From positions 3,944,499 to 4,008,498 of the forward strand of contig CAXIPT010000003.1 in the NCBI GenBank assembly GCA_964030475.1: 64,000 bases of DNA. Direction: 5' to 3'. Origin of the DNA: Tethya wilhelma (taxonomy: Eukaryota; Porifera; Demospongiae; Tethyida; Tethyidae). The translations under genes and the position numbers were made by a program. Position 1 is the stretch's first letter. Each line of letters starts with the position of its first letter. Under the pieces are notes generated by a model. That model was given only the letters and a program-made list of their open reading frames with translations, had not been told where the DNA came from and did not search any database. Shown in pieces: positions 1-10,979 of this stretch.

Positions 1-877
1 GATATTGAAAGAAGCAAACCAGGAGGTGGGCTAACAAGGGAGTATGTACTGAAGAAAATGAGAGGAATTGTGACCACCACAAGAAAAAACGAAGGTACTA
101 CAATGTTTCTGCATGACTCCCATAACCTGAGATCATCAACTACTGTGACATTATATTCTGATCACAGTACTCATCCTCTACTTTGGACCTGGTAAGAGGA
201 ACACTGGAGACTGGTGCTTTGAAGATGGCTTCATCACTTTCGGAGATCTAGCTGAGCTGTACTGCAACTATTTCAAAGGACGTGTACTCAACATTCACAC
301 AGACTGCAGCTACTCTGGCCAATGGGTGAAGGAGTTAGGGAAGTTCCTGGATGAGCAGGGAGTGAAACCATGTGGACACTCAGCCAGGGAGAAGGGAATA
401 CTGATGAAAGTGAGAGCATCATGCAAGCCAACAGAAATACCATATCGACTACTCTATTCATTGAGAGTATACTTCAACGATAAGAACACTGGGAGGGCAT
501 TAATAGGGGGTTCAGGATTTGAAGTGGCTAAAGAGCAACACACCTACCAGTTTGATTCAACCAGGCTGAGTTGCAATGTACCATCCTTCAAGGAGCCATG
601 CACTTTCTCTCCAGAGTATACATGGAATAGGTGGGAGGCAAGAGAGAGGCTCGTGTTGACAAAAAGTGATGAAATGTGGTGCTACATGATCTTACATGAT
701 GATGAAGAGAAAATTAAGGAATTCAAGGAACTGATATATGCTAGGAAATGTGGTCCAGGCGTGGATTTAAGTAAATATGGGACAGTGGTGAAGAGTGGTT
801 GGGGAAAAGATCCACCCAATGATGTCAAAGAGTGGATGAAGAACAACTATGGGGAAAACTTAACAATTGATTTCTAG
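1..877 (+). CDS. Caspase-fold protein with substituted catalytic dyad (copy 0), 5' end outside window
   Basis: Two exons are visible: up to 94 (donor gtacta) and 168-877 (acceptor cacag). They join in phase to read V-L-I-L-Y-F-G-P-G, and the stop is at 875-877. The first exon carries the end of a small N-terminal domain (GLTREYVLKK) shared with the copies at 55.8-61.9 kb. The second has a caspase/metacaspase-like core: a strand ending FGPG where the family has SGHG, then ITF.DLAELYC, then TDCSYSG where active members have D-x-C-x-S-G. The C-terminal part (about 180 residues) ends with the family motif SGWGKDPPND. The gene lies in an intron of the minus-strand RABGAP1 gene, whose donor is at 994. 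A possible AATAAA lies near 980. Fold assignment is inference from motif order; the lost catalytic residues are seen directly if that alignment holds. Confidence 0.7.
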
Positions 878-994
878 TTTAATGCATAGCTACCAAATTC
901 ATAGTGTATTGCGTATGGCACATTATCTTTGTTCCAAAAAAAAATTATGTACTTGCATAAATATATATCCCAGCAATACTAATAAATAACTAAC

Positions 995-3900
995 CTGCAT
1001 CAGAATCTTCCTGTTCCTCTTGTGCTTTGACCTTTGCCACCTGTCCTGATCCAGATGTGCCCGTTTGGCTCTTGGACCTCACCAGAGGGGAGGGGGTGTG
1101 GCCTGGAGTAGCAGGGTCATCAGAGGTTGAACGATGGGATCGACCAGTCTATAGAGCATGGAGAGTGGGGCACACACAATACAATGGACATTTTGTAACT
1201 TTTGACGTACAAAGTAGTCAAACATAGAACAAGGGTTAGATGACCATACCTCTGGTGTGTTCACAGAAGATGAAGGAGTTGAATCAGACTCCTTGATGTC
1301 TTTGACAGACAATAACTCAACCACTGAGTAAACAGCTCCCTTAGAACTGGTAGCTTCAGACTATATAGGAGGGATAGGACCACATCTACAATGGCAAATA
1401 ATGCACATATTTCCCATACTAACCTTTTTGAGCTTCAGTCTGAACACCTCTGTGTTCTTCTGCCTCTTCTTAGTCAGGGAGGACATCAGATAGCCCATGC
1501 TACCACCCTTGGATACATGGACTTTAACCTCTCTAAGAAAGTCAACATTAATACAGTAACACTTAAACATAGTGGAGTTGTTACAAGCAACAGTATAGAT
1601 CCTACCTTTTGAATCGTACTGGCTCTGTGACACACTCCAGCACCAGATCAGCAGCAATAGTTAAAAACTGCACTCGAACAGCTGGGAAAATATATGCAGG
1701 CAAGTCATTAGCAAGTACTCACACACTGTGAAGAACTTACATTTTGGTGTCTCCTCATTGAGTGATGCCAGGAAAGGAATGGTAGTCTCCCATATCCCAG
1801 CCACTACAAAGGAGTTGTCAGTACTGTTGCATTTCTGTGAGGCAAATGTGGTAAAGATCATCATTCATATTGCAAAGATACATATTTGAAGATGCACACA
1901 GTGCCATGAATTCATACCATGTTGTCCAAGAGGTTCATCTCTGAGCCTTTCACATCCTTCCCAGGTGAAATGAGAAGACCAAAACACCTTCACAAAGAAG
2001 AAAACAGATACACATACAGACAAGAGTTGAACCACACCACATTGAAGACTGGCATCCATTCATTCACTCCAACATACCTCTCCACCAGCAGAGGTCTCTC
2101 TGTGTTGGGCTGAGTGACAGTGAGCACCACCTTCTTCCTGGTGTTGGTCCTCAGCTTGAAGCAGTCCTTGTCCATCTTGACTATGGCATAGGAGGAGCCC
2201 TTCCCATCATCCTCATAGAGGTCCACACTCACATCAAAGAAACAGCTCAGCTCATTGCCAGTCAGAGGAGGAAGACCCTTCTCAACACTCTAATAATGAG
2301 CAACAGTATATATAATACAAGCATACAATGCTAGGCATGTATGTAAAATATAGTTCAGCAGGAAAGTTTCATAAAGTCTAGCTTTCATGGATCATGCATG
2401 ATCCATTCATGAAAGTTATCTGTCATGTTTGATGAGAGACATACACTAAAGTTAAACTCTGTGAAACTTTCCTACCTTAAAACACTGAACACTTTCTTAC
2501 CTTTGTCCTGAATGCCTTGCCAATAGCTTCAAAGACCTTGTGACACTGTAGTGAACATTATTAAGGACAGCTCATAATCAGGTACATACAGGAACATGGG
2601 ATCAGTGGAGAGATTAACATAGTTGTAACAAGTACATAGGTGCAGTGTTTCCCCACAAAAGGGTGCAGTGGGTGCTCCTCCCAAATTTCAATTTGCTCCC
2701 CCTCTTTGATTACATACAAAATTCCCTTTCTAACTATAATACTATGGGACAAACTACTCATTTTCTCTCCCTCACACTTTAACACACTGAGAGATGAGTG
2801 CAATGCAGAGTAAAATGAACTTACAGCTTCTGGTATTCCACACTTGAAGACGTGGCAGTGGTAGATACCACTCCTCTTGTGCCTCACGTTCAAACAGAAA
2901 CAGTCCATGAGCTCGTGAGCATTGCCTCTCGCACAGAACAGGATCATCTTCACAGGGAAGGTAGCCAGAGGCTGTTCGTTCTGAGGGTCCTTCAACATCA
3001 CACTGCCCTCATTGGACATTGGAATGGAGAGGATGACCGGGATGGGCTCGGACATGGCCGCCTGCTGCTTGAGGATGAACATCTTCCTGTTGGCTTCCTC
3101 TTCACTGATCGGAGCATCAACAGACGAGGAGCCAAGGTAGGTGACCCCTCCGAAGAGGACGCTCATGGCGGGCTGGTCCCCCAGGGGGGAGGGGGTGGAG
3201 CGGGGGGACATGTCAGGGAGCTTGACATTGCCAGATACCTCTTCATCACCTGTGGAATGAAATAATGTACTGTAAATACAATGACATTGAAAGTTTAAAA
3301 GTTTTGAGTGGTATTTAGTTAATTTAATGTCCACCAATATAAACAGCATACACTAAGCATACACATAGCCTACCCGAGAGATAAGGCCCTGGTGAGTAAG
3401 GTGGAGAGCCCCCCACGTCAGAGTCACTGGTCAGCACAGAGAGAGGGTGGATCTTTGGCTTGGGAACGGGTGAACTCGATGCTGAGCTGTTTGAACCGGA
3501 GCGAAGGACCAGTGTCACATCCTCCAGACTGGCATTGGAGTCTGGAGACACCCCTCTGGATGAGTGGGACTCACCCTTGACAGCTGTACCACTCACAGAG
3601 TCCTTCTTTGTCGACGTTTCTTCATCTTTATCCTTCTTGCTGTCAGGGTCAGCCACTAGGGTGGAGCCAGAGTACACACTGACATTCTCATCACCGCCCG
3701 TTGAGCTTAATCGGTCATGTGACTCTTCATCCAAGTCCCGTGATACGGAAGCGAGATCACCTGATAAGAGATCGAGGTCATGTGACTTATTGCTCACGGG
3801 ACTATTGGGATAGGGATAATTCTGCTGTAGATACTGCAGCACGGGGGTAGAGGGTTCCACTGATTGAGCCGGGGAATTGATGGTGCTGGTCTCACTGCTA

Positions 3901-5215
3901 GTATCGTCAAAAACCAGCTGGTACTGAGCACCACTGCGAGGCTTGGCTCCAGCACCACTCAAAGGATGATTCAGGCTGCTAGCTGAAGGAGTGTCTGACG
4001 TAGGTTGACTGGAAGAAGATTGTGACGAAGATCTTTCATCAGTTGTCGTGGGTGTGGCTTGAGGAGGTGTCTGCCGCTGGGACTGAGGTGGGGAGGACTT
4101 TTGGTCCGAGGAAGTAGCGTCGTTAGAGAGACTCTTGGCAGTGCCACTGGGAGAGCTCTTCTCACCATTGACGGTGTCTTCTTGTTTAGGTTGACTTGTC
4201 TCCATTGCAATAGAGAGAGAGGGTTTCCTTCTCAGTCTTGATAGAGAATTCAGAAAATGCAATGGCCACTTCGATTTTATATCTGTATCACAGCATTGAA
4301 TGAAAAGTGTAAGCTAGTGTATACATGTAGTATTAAAGATCACACAATTCACCATTACAATAGCTATGCTGACATGCACAGACAACGAACATTGTTTCTA
4401 TTGCTGCAATGAGCAGCATTTCACAATGAACATCCTAGTCATGTAGTACTATTGTAAGATGTACAGTCCACAGTACGTACCAGTTAACATCACACAAACA
4501 GTTGAAGCTTGTACCCCCTTCCTATCAAGGAAAGATCACAACAACTCACCTACTAAATCTACCCTCAACTACACTACACACACACAGAGCAACAATAATA
4601 CTATGTCATATAAGTATTGTGAATGTTGTACACTGGTCTGTGACAGTAGTAAGTACAGTGTTTCCCAAGAGTGCATCCATCTGTATGCCCACACAGGGCC
4701 AACAGTGTGTGCACTAGTGTTGGCTAGCAGGCTTCACAGTATAGCAAAACATTGGGAATTGTGCAAAGGTAAGTGTATACACAACACACGCAGCATTGTG
4801 TGTGTGTTGTGTGTGTGTACTGTCTTTGTCTAGGAGTATGTAGTTGGGCGCATTGAGGGTCAAAGTCCATAGAGACTACATATGCAAATATAGCCACCCT
4901 CTGCTTTCTTCTAAACAGACACACACACACACACATAAGTACATGCATACAAAACACATGCACACAGCTATTGATACTGGCAGAGTGACACACCCATTCA
5001 CTTCTGAAGATATTGTCTAGCTTCACTTGTAGCAAATTCTTTCATTTGACATGCAAATTCTAGCTGATGTAGCGAGCTACCCTGTTCATACTACACTCAC
5101 CTGTTTTGTGTTTTGTTTGCTAGTCTTCACAGGTGAGGTAGACAGTGGTCTCTCATTCTTGTGGCGGCTGCCTGTTGCTGTTCTCCTGTGTGTTGTGCTT
5201 CATCTGGAACACCAA
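995..5215 (-). CDS. RABGAP1: RABGAP1-like Rab GTPase-activating protein, N-terminal PTB half (3' end outside window)
   Basis: Minus-strand gene; approximate exons 5215-5101 (5' UTR, donor gtgagtg), 4205-3374 (ATG at 4205; an in-frame ATG at 4262 is possible), 3249-2825, 2545-2501, 2289-2078, 1987-1918, 1834-1741, 1672-1606, 1532-1424, 1360-1250, 1148-995. The first coding exon is a Ser/Thr/Pro-rich disordered region. Next comes a PTB domain (GGVTYLGSSSVDAP, ILFCARG, HVFKCGIPEA), then the region RABGAP1 shares with kinesin-3 (VSVDLYEDDGKG, KDCFKLR, SPGKDVKGSEMNLLD, NEETPK, VTEPVRFK). Motif order matches vertebrate RABGAP1/RABGAP1L, Rab GAPs acting on endosome and Golgi traffic. The catalytic TBC domain and coiled coil must lie left of position 1, beyond the intron that contains the caspase-fold gene. 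Its first exon sits about 130 bp from the PPIL1 start, suggesting a shared bidirectional promoter. Confidence 0.85.
2382..2414. repeat. Short perfect palindrome in a RABGAP1 intron
   Basis: An 18-base perfect palindrome (TGGATCATGCATGATCCA, 2388-2405) is flanked by CTTTCA on the left and TGAAAG on the right, so about 33 bases can form one hairpin. No direct repeat flank was noticed. Confidence 0.6.
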
Positions 5216-5345
5216 GGAATGACGTAATCCAATACAAATTTCCGTAAAACATCATCAATTTTTCGTAAACTATCGCGGGCTACCTAAAATTTCTTGTAAA
5301 ACATCGTTCACATTCGGACATTTTGCACAAAAAGCATAGAGGAAG
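5216..5345. promoter_or_regulatory. Putative bidirectional promoter between RABGAP1 and PPIL1
   Basis: The roughly 130 bp between the inferred first exon of RABGAP1 (minus) and the ATG of PPIL1 (plus at 5346) must hold both start regions. I see no TATA box. The assignment rests on head-to-head spacing only. Confidence 0.4.
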
Positions 5346-6852
5346 ATGAGTCAAACTGGTCAACCAAAGAAAGTGGTGCTGGAAACTTCCATGGTGGGTT
5401 TTGGTTGAAGTGGTGTAATTTTCCCATAGACCTATTGTCTCCAATTACCGCATGGTGCCATGTTTATCCACCATAGTGTGTCAATGACATAACCATGTGG
5501 CCGAAAAATTCTAATCATGTGTATTTCCATCTGCACCACAGGGGAACATCACTGTGGAACTATATTGGAACCATGCACCCAAAACATGCAGAAATTTTGC
5601 TGAATTGGTGAGTTCTATTTAAAGCACATTCACAGCAGCCGAAACACCCAACATATCCCACCATACAGCCCTTCTCTCATTCATTAATTCCTTCATTCAG
5701 GCTCGTAGTGGTTACTATAGCAACTGCAAGTTCCACAGAATCATTAAGGTATACAATCTCACATTAGCTCTACATTGTATCGATCCCCTTGCTGATGGAA
5801 GCAAGTGACTCTATTACTGCATGCGTTGTTCCCTCGTCAGAACTTCATGATCCAAGGGGGAGACCCCACTGGCACTGGGAGAGGGGGCTCTTCCATATAT
5901 GGGTATGTTGAGACTTGTACTTTGACTACTGCATTCATCGATCTAAAACCCTTGTCAATGAATGAATTAATGTGGATTGCAGTTTGTGTTCTTGGGTTCT
6001 CAATCATGCATACGTACCATATAGTTGGAAATTTTCGTTGGTGTAAAATTTCATATAAACGCGCCAGAAGAAATTTTCGTAGTTTAAATTTCGTATACGG
6101 GGCGCGCCCTCGTATAAAGTAAATGCGGAAGTTAAATTTTCGCAGTTTTAATTTTTGTATAATATTCGAATGGTATACGAAATATACAAAAATTTCCACC
6201 ATATGAAAATTTCCCGCTATATGGTAGCCAGTGGTAGTGATGTTATTATTATGTGCACACACTGGTACTACCTCATTCTAGTCCTCAGTTTGAAGATGAG
6301 ATCCGTGATGACCTGAAACACACTGGTGCTGGGATTATCTCAATGGCAAACAGGTACTATGTGCATGTAAACCACAAAGACTACCAGTTTGAGGAAGCAT
6401 TCATACTTTTCTTTATAGTTTGATTGTTTGTGTGTGGATATTTATTGTTATTGTGTGCTGTACTACTAACATGTGTTTTGTTCCTCCATTGCAGTGGGCC
6501 CAACACAAATGGAAGTCAGTTCTTCATAACATTGGCACCCACACAATGGCTGGATGGTAAGAGCTAAAGTCTTAATGATTGTACGTACATACATTTGAGT
6601 GTTGTGTTGCAACTGCAGGCAAGCACACCATATTTGGACGTGTGTCTGATGGTATGGCAGTTGTCAACAAGATGGGGCTGGTGGCCACTGACTCCAGTGA
6701 TAGGTGCGTACACACTCTTGCATGATCTTATTATAGCAATGTTTGCAAATAATATTTATATCCTTGATCAAAATCAAAGGTATTATGTACTCTCTGTCCT
6801 TTGCAGACCAACAGACACTATCATTATTAGAACTGCATATCCTGTTGATTGA
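5346..6852 (+). CDS. PPIL1: Spliceosomal peptidyl-prolyl cis-trans isomerase PPIL1
   Basis: Eight exons: 5346-5393, 5542-5607, 5701-5748, 5841-5902, 6282-6353, 6495-6556, 6619-6703, 6807-6852. The join reads as one cyclophilin domain of about 165 residues and little else, the size of PPIL1. Diagnostic motifs are [73 protein letters not shown] and a short tail ending AYPVD. The catalytic Arg (FHRII), Gln (MIQGGD) and the FF, W and H positions of active cyclophilins are present. PPIL1 is a proline isomerase recruited to the spliceosome by SKIP. The fourth intron contains a MITE (6017-6224). Remnants of the last exon recur downstream at 11.8 and 14.3 kb. Confidence 0.93.
6017..6224. mobile_element. 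MITE with TA target duplication in a PPIL1 intron
   Basis: The segment has terminal inverted repeats: CCATATAGTTGGAAATTTTC on the left and the near-complement of it on the right (two mismatches in about 20), each bordered by TA (6015-6016 and 6225-6226). The inside is full of shorter inverted AAATTTTCG-type motifs and encodes nothing. TA duplications suggest a Tc1/mariner-type element mobilised in trans. A relative sits in the intron at about 56,590-56,842. Confidence 0.75.
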
Positions 6853-6996
6853 GATGAATAGCTTTGAAAAATTTTCACTGGATGCTATTTAGATCAAATT
6901 CCATTAAGCATGGTGTTCCCAAGTAACATAGGAATGACGACCAATAGCTTGATGAGGCTTCATTCCCATTCATTCAGTTAAAATGAAGGAAAAGTT
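6853..6996. promoter_or_regulatory. PPIL1 3' flank and upstream region of gene A1
   Basis: Only 144 bp separate the PPIL1 stop and the ATG of A1. The segment has diverged copies upstream of A2 (about 11,815-11,998) and A3 (about 14,270-14,458), so it probably holds the A promoter as well as the PPIL1 3' end. No TATA box or polyadenylation signal stands out. Confidence 0.5.
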
Positions 6997-8463
6997 ATGT
7001 CAAGACAGCTCCGCTTTAGCTTTTACTTGCTCGTCTTTACTGCAATAGTTGTAGTGTTGGTTTGCAATGTGTGGGTGTTTGACACATATCTGAGTCACTA
7101 CTTCTTCACTAGAAGTAAATCAATATGGGGCAGGCAGACTGACAGCAGAGAACCTCTGGTTCACGAAGAATCATGTGTGGAAACTTGCATTGCAGATTAT
7201 AGTGAAAACCCTGCTGTACTCAGTGATGCGTTCAGTCCACAGTCTGGATTTAATGGCTTGCTGAATGTGGAGGACACTATGACCAGCCAAACCAGAGGCT
7301 ATATGATCTCATTTCGTTTCTACGAGCAGCAAACTCAAGCGTCTCGCAACCTTTTGCAATTCCAGTGTTTGGCCAATTCAATTGGATCTGTTATTGTGGA
7401 ACCATTCATTGTAGAATCGCTATTTTCATTTCCATTCAACAAGTTTTCATTGACAAGTGATCCCACTGATGAGTTCTTGACTCTCACTGATTTAGTGAAC
7501 ATTGAGCTATGGAACAGAGAAGCACTGGAGCAGTTTGGGTATCAAGCTATGAAAAATTGGAGAGATTTCATTGAGAATGCACCGAAAAACATTATCATTC
7601 ATAGCATACGCTATCGTAAGCCACCGCTGAACACATCCTTCCCAGAAAGAGACTATAAAGTGGTGTGTCCAGATGAGTATTACAAACAGTTTGATCCAAG
7701 TCTTCAATTTCTTGGTCGGTATGGATTCAAGTTGGTCAGGAAATCGTGTTCTGACTTTACAAAGTCTTCAGAGCCTGTGCCTATGCAGACTTTTGTTGAA
7801 AATATTTTTGGTAAATATGAAGCAAGTGAAGTGACAGTATTGATAAATCAGTTCAGAGGGCTTTTTGGTTTCTACCGACTGCCAGTGCTATCAGAATGTG
7901 GCATCAAACATCATAAAATGAGTTTACCACTGATGCCTAGTGACAGGATCCAAACAGATGCCCAGAAGTATTCTAAAGAGGTGTTTGATGGCCGACCTTA
8001 CGTTGCTATCCTAGCGAGGATGGAGAGAGTGGTGTTGAGATACGATAACATTGATCAGTGCATAGATAAGCTTGATTCTGTTTTGAAGCAGTTAAAAGCC
8101 TCAAACAAAATATCGGACATTTTTCTTGCAATGGATGTCGGGAAGTTTGGCAGCCGTGGAGCTGCTGCTAAGAACTTGCAAACTCTTGGCGAGACACTGT
8201 TTCAGCACCTCTATCAGGAGAAGTGGTCGTTTAAGGAATGGGAGGACTCGTTTGAGAGAGTAGCCTCGAGCAATAATCCAGCTTATGTTGCTAATTTACA
8301 GAGAACAATTGCTGCCAATGGAGACTGCATTATTATGTTTGGCGGTGGGGGCTTTCAGGTGCAAGCTAGGTTACTTCATGAGAAGATTCATCCAGATTCA
8401 CAGTGTGTTTATCAAGTGTGCTTTATAAATCCAAGAGGGCTTGTAAATGGTCAATCAGAGTGA
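6997..8463 (+). CDS. Type A intronless single-pass membrane protein A1, possible glycosyltransferase
   Basis: An uninterrupted 488-codon frame from ATG 6997. Residues about 8-28 form one hydrophobic segment (YLLVFTAIVVVLVCNVWVF) preceded by few charges, giving a type II membrane topology typical of Golgi enzymes. The lumenal part has a conserved Cys-rich stem (ESCVETC), then GYMISFRFYEQQTQASRNLLQ, PFIVES, DEFLTLTDLV, VLINQFRG, RPYVAILARMERV, IFLAMDVGKFGS and, near the end, FGGGGFQVQA. The R-x-E in the RPYVAI strand and the late glycine-rich loop vaguely recall the protein O-fucosyltransferase superfamily. That is a guess, and I do not recognise the family firmly. Paralogues A2, A3 and type B follow in tandem. 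The lack of introns contrasts with neighbouring genes. Confidence 0.8.
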   Translation: MSRQLRFSFYLLVFTAIVVVLVCNVWVFDTYLSHYFFTRSKSIWGRQTDSREPLVHEESCVETCIADYSENPAVLSDAFSPQSGFNGLLNVEDTMTSQTRGYMISFRFYEQQTQASRNLLQFQCLANSIGSVIVEPFIVESLFSFPFNKFSLTSDPTDEFLTLTDLVNIELWNREALEQFGYQAMKNWRDFIENAPKNIIIHSIRYRKPPLNTSFPERDYKVVCPDEYYKQFDPSLQFLGRYGFKLVRKSCSDFTKSSEPVPMQTFVENIFGKYEASEVTVLINQFRGLFGFYRLPVLSECGIKHHKMSLPLMPSDRIQTDAQKYSKEVFDGRPYVAILARMERVVLRYDNIDQCIDKLDSVLKQLKASNKISDIFLAMDVGKFGSRGAAAKNLQTLGETLFQHLYQEKWSFKEWEDSFERVASSNNPAYVANLQRTIAANGDCIIMFGGGGFQVQARLLHEKIHPDSQCVYQVCFINPRGLVNGQSE

Positions 8464-8551
8464 TGTTCCAATTATTATAGTGTAAATTGTTGTTACCACA
8501 CAAAAATTAATAACTTTACCATAGAAAATTATCTATGACTTTACCCATTGA
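8464..8551. other. A1 3' flank
   Basis: A/T-rich spacer after the A1 stop; nothing recognisable is encoded. It runs into the remnant of a type B copy beginning about 8,552. Confidence 0.5.
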
Positions 8552-8610
8552 TGGTGCACGGGGCAATATTTAGAAACGCACTCCCAGTAGAAGAAAGGCG
8601 AAAAACAATG

Positions 8611-9422
8611 AAAGCACCACTGTGTGGCGCACAAGCCTCGGCACCCTGGCTAGCACACATACACATACACTGTGTAAAAGAGTGTATTATACCTACATGT
8701 ATGGCCCAGGTGTATCAACAAAACTAATCTACCAATCATAGTATAGTACTGAGGCCCAAGTTAGCCTATAGTCCCCAGGCTCCTCAGCTTAGTAGCCAGT
8801 CAGGCATGTAGTGAAGCTCACTGATACAAACAACACATCTAAGCTCAGTACTAGATCATATAATTTATGACACAGTTCTGAACTTCAGCCTCCTCATCTG
8901 CTCATCATTGCAGTCTGACCAAGCAACACTGCCAACAGTAAGAACAGTACTAGATCATACATTCACAGTTCTACAAAGTGTTATTTCACTTGAGTTACTT
9001 ACCTGACAAAGCAGCTATCTGATTTTAAATATAGTGAACTGGCCTGTACATCCGGGCCACTCTTAGTCTGGCTGGCCAGACTCTCCCCGTGCGAAGAGTC
9101 TGGCCAGCCAGACTAGGCCACTCTATGCAAGCTCAACTGTATTTCTAGATAACGCACATCACATGGGGCGTGATCGATGGGCGCGGTTTCGAAGCCTAAG
9201 CGCTCAGAGATGCACAAAAGCCTCAGATCTCAGAAACTACAGCATTTCGCAAGATCCTACACGACAAATTTCAAGATAATTTTGATTCATGAACGTAAGT
9301 ACCTTCCATTTGGACTCTACAGCTGCCGTTCTTCAGATAACTTAGTAACAGACGGACACACACACACACACACAAAACGACTACCATAACCCTCTGCACG
9401 TGCTACGCACGTGCCGAGGCTT
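8611..9422. mobile_element. About 0.8 kb insertion with 12-bp inverted ends inside the B remnant
   Basis: The insertion separates two stretches of type B similarity. AAGCCTCGGCAC (8633-8644) near its left side is matched by the exact complement GTGCCGAGGCTT (9411-9422) at its right end. It contains no coding frame of note, a short CA run (about 9,357-9,375) and the small hairpin element at 9064-9115. The left boundary lies about 20 bp outside the inverted repeat and no clear target duplication is seen, so the class is uncertain. Confidence 0.55.
9064..9115. mobile_element. 52-bp hairpin insertion with 9-bp target duplication
   Basis: Two perfectly complementary 21-base arms (9064-9084 and 9095-9115, starting TAGTCTGGCTGGCCAG) enclose a 10-base loop. 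The hairpin is flanked on both sides by GGCCACTCT (9055-9063 and 9116-9124), a 9-bp direct repeat that looks like a target-site duplication. Nine bases is the usual duplication length of Mutator-type elements. Confidence 0.75.
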
Positions 9423-10131
9423 AAGGTCTACCGGCTCCTCCTCTGGCACATTATGTGTGTCCAACGGTAGCGGTGGTCCTGCTCTTCGCTTACACAGGCA
9501 GAGACTCCTCAGTGAGCACGGAGTGCATCAGAGTTCCACAGGGATCTGGAGGAGGACATTAGAATAAGAGTATGATCAGCACAAAACGAATAGGTAGTAA
9601 TTAGTCTGGGAACGAGGCTACTAGAACTTCATTTCACGAAATTCGTGACCAGTGCAAGAACTTTTGTAGGAACTACTCCATTGAGAAGTCTGAACAGTGC
9701 TGAACTCAGTAGGGGTACTTATATTCAAGTTACTAACAGACTCATTTCGTTACTATGAGTATAGATAATATTATCTTTGCTATGAGCAACAAACTCAGGC
9801 TGCTTGTAACCTCTTAATAGATCTTTCAAACGCAGTGTTTTGGCGACTCATTTGGCCTTTCATTTTAAATTTGTCATTTGCGATTACCTTTCAACATTTC
9901 TCATCGTCCATTGATCCAACCAGTCAGTTCCTAACTCTCAGTGACCTAGTAGACACAGAGCTCATGAACAGAGAGGCATTCGACCAATATGGATACCACC
10001 CGATATCAAGTTGGAAGGATTTCATCGAGAAGGCTCCAAGACAGGTGATCACCCACTGCATACGGTATCACCATCCTCTCCACATCCCAACACCCCATCA
10101 GGGAGAGGATTATTATTGGAACTGCATATAA

Positions 10132-10979
10132 TTCTATATCACATTTGAGTTGGTGTGTATATGGTAGTTACTTGTACACTATCAGCATGGATATTATAGC
10201 TTATGTTATAATCTATGCTATCAGTATAAAGTCATGGTGAAGCATCTCAGGAGGCTGGAGCTGTATCTTACAAAATTTACTTGCTTTGCTCATCTTCTTA
10301 TAATGACAACTATGTAACAAAGTAGTCTATTCAACTCCTATTATTGAAGACTGAAAGGTACCGGTCCATGGTTACAGAGACTTCAGCACAACCAGAAATC
10401 TTCACGTAAAACAGGCAGGGCAGCGAATATTCGGATTCTAAATAACGCATACTTGTCTAACTGGAAAAGGGTCGTCAACTTGATTTCCACTGTAGCTAAT
10501 GAATTATTAATGAGTATAGAAATGAATGGCTGCCATACGGAGAAGGCGCTTTTCGTCTTGTATCTAGCGACTCAGCTAGAGAGGCAAATAACCGATACAA
10601 AAAGCACGTGAAGACAAAGAAACCAAGTTTATTCGTCCAAGAATCAGCTTCTGAAAGCGAGCGGTCTTCGAGAAAAGTCGTTCCAAGATAGAAGAAGAAG
10701 AAGAAGAAGAAGAAGAAGAAGAAGAAGAAGAAGAAGAAGAAGAAGAAGAAGAAGAAGAAGATGGAGAAAATTGGAGGTTTGGCATACTTTAGTTTGTTAC
10801 TTTAGCGATGGTTTTAGGCTATGTTTTTAGGCTCAATAGAAAGAGAAAAGGCTAAATAGTAGGTTAAGAAGCCTTTTAGTGCCAAGCGCTCAGTTTTTGC
10901 AGAGTTATTCGCGTGAATATGCGCTAATGGGCCATCCGTGCCATTCCTATGTACCCAGTACTACCGTACTGGGAATGAC
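10132..10979. other. Spacer with a GAA microsatellite
   Basis: No gene recognised in about 850 bp. It contains an uninterrupted (GAA)n run at about 10,690-10,760, more than 20 units. The apparent poly-Ser frame on the minus strand is only the repeat translated. Confidence 0.6.

Larger units (their letters stand above)
8552..10131 (+). pseudogene. Decayed type B copy 1, split by an insertion
   Basis: Similarity to the intact type B gene (16,098-17,540) begins with the upstream motif GGGGCAATATTTAGAA, stops near 8,610, resumes at about 9,423 (AGGTCTACCGGCTCC, the signal-anchor coding part) and runs to about 10,110. The block around 9,835-10,120 still reads PFILN, the SSSIDPTSQFLTLSDLVDTE motif and SSWKDFIEKAPRQVITH. 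The frame is broken by indels and everything after the EDY motif (about residue 225 of type B) is missing. The end, GGAACTGCATAT, resembles the last exon of PPIL1. Confidence 0.8.

Noticed and set aside
3460..3813. Plus-strand frame of 117 codons opposite RABGAP1
   Set aside because: Shadow of the minus-strand Ser-rich exon; no splice or start support.
5805..6262. Frames of 105 and 141 codons over the PPIL1 intron
   Set aside because: They run across the MITE and a known PPIL1 exon in the wrong frame or strand.
10576..10785. Poly-serine protein on the minus strand
   Set aside because: It is the translation of the (GAA)n microsatellite; no splice or start context.
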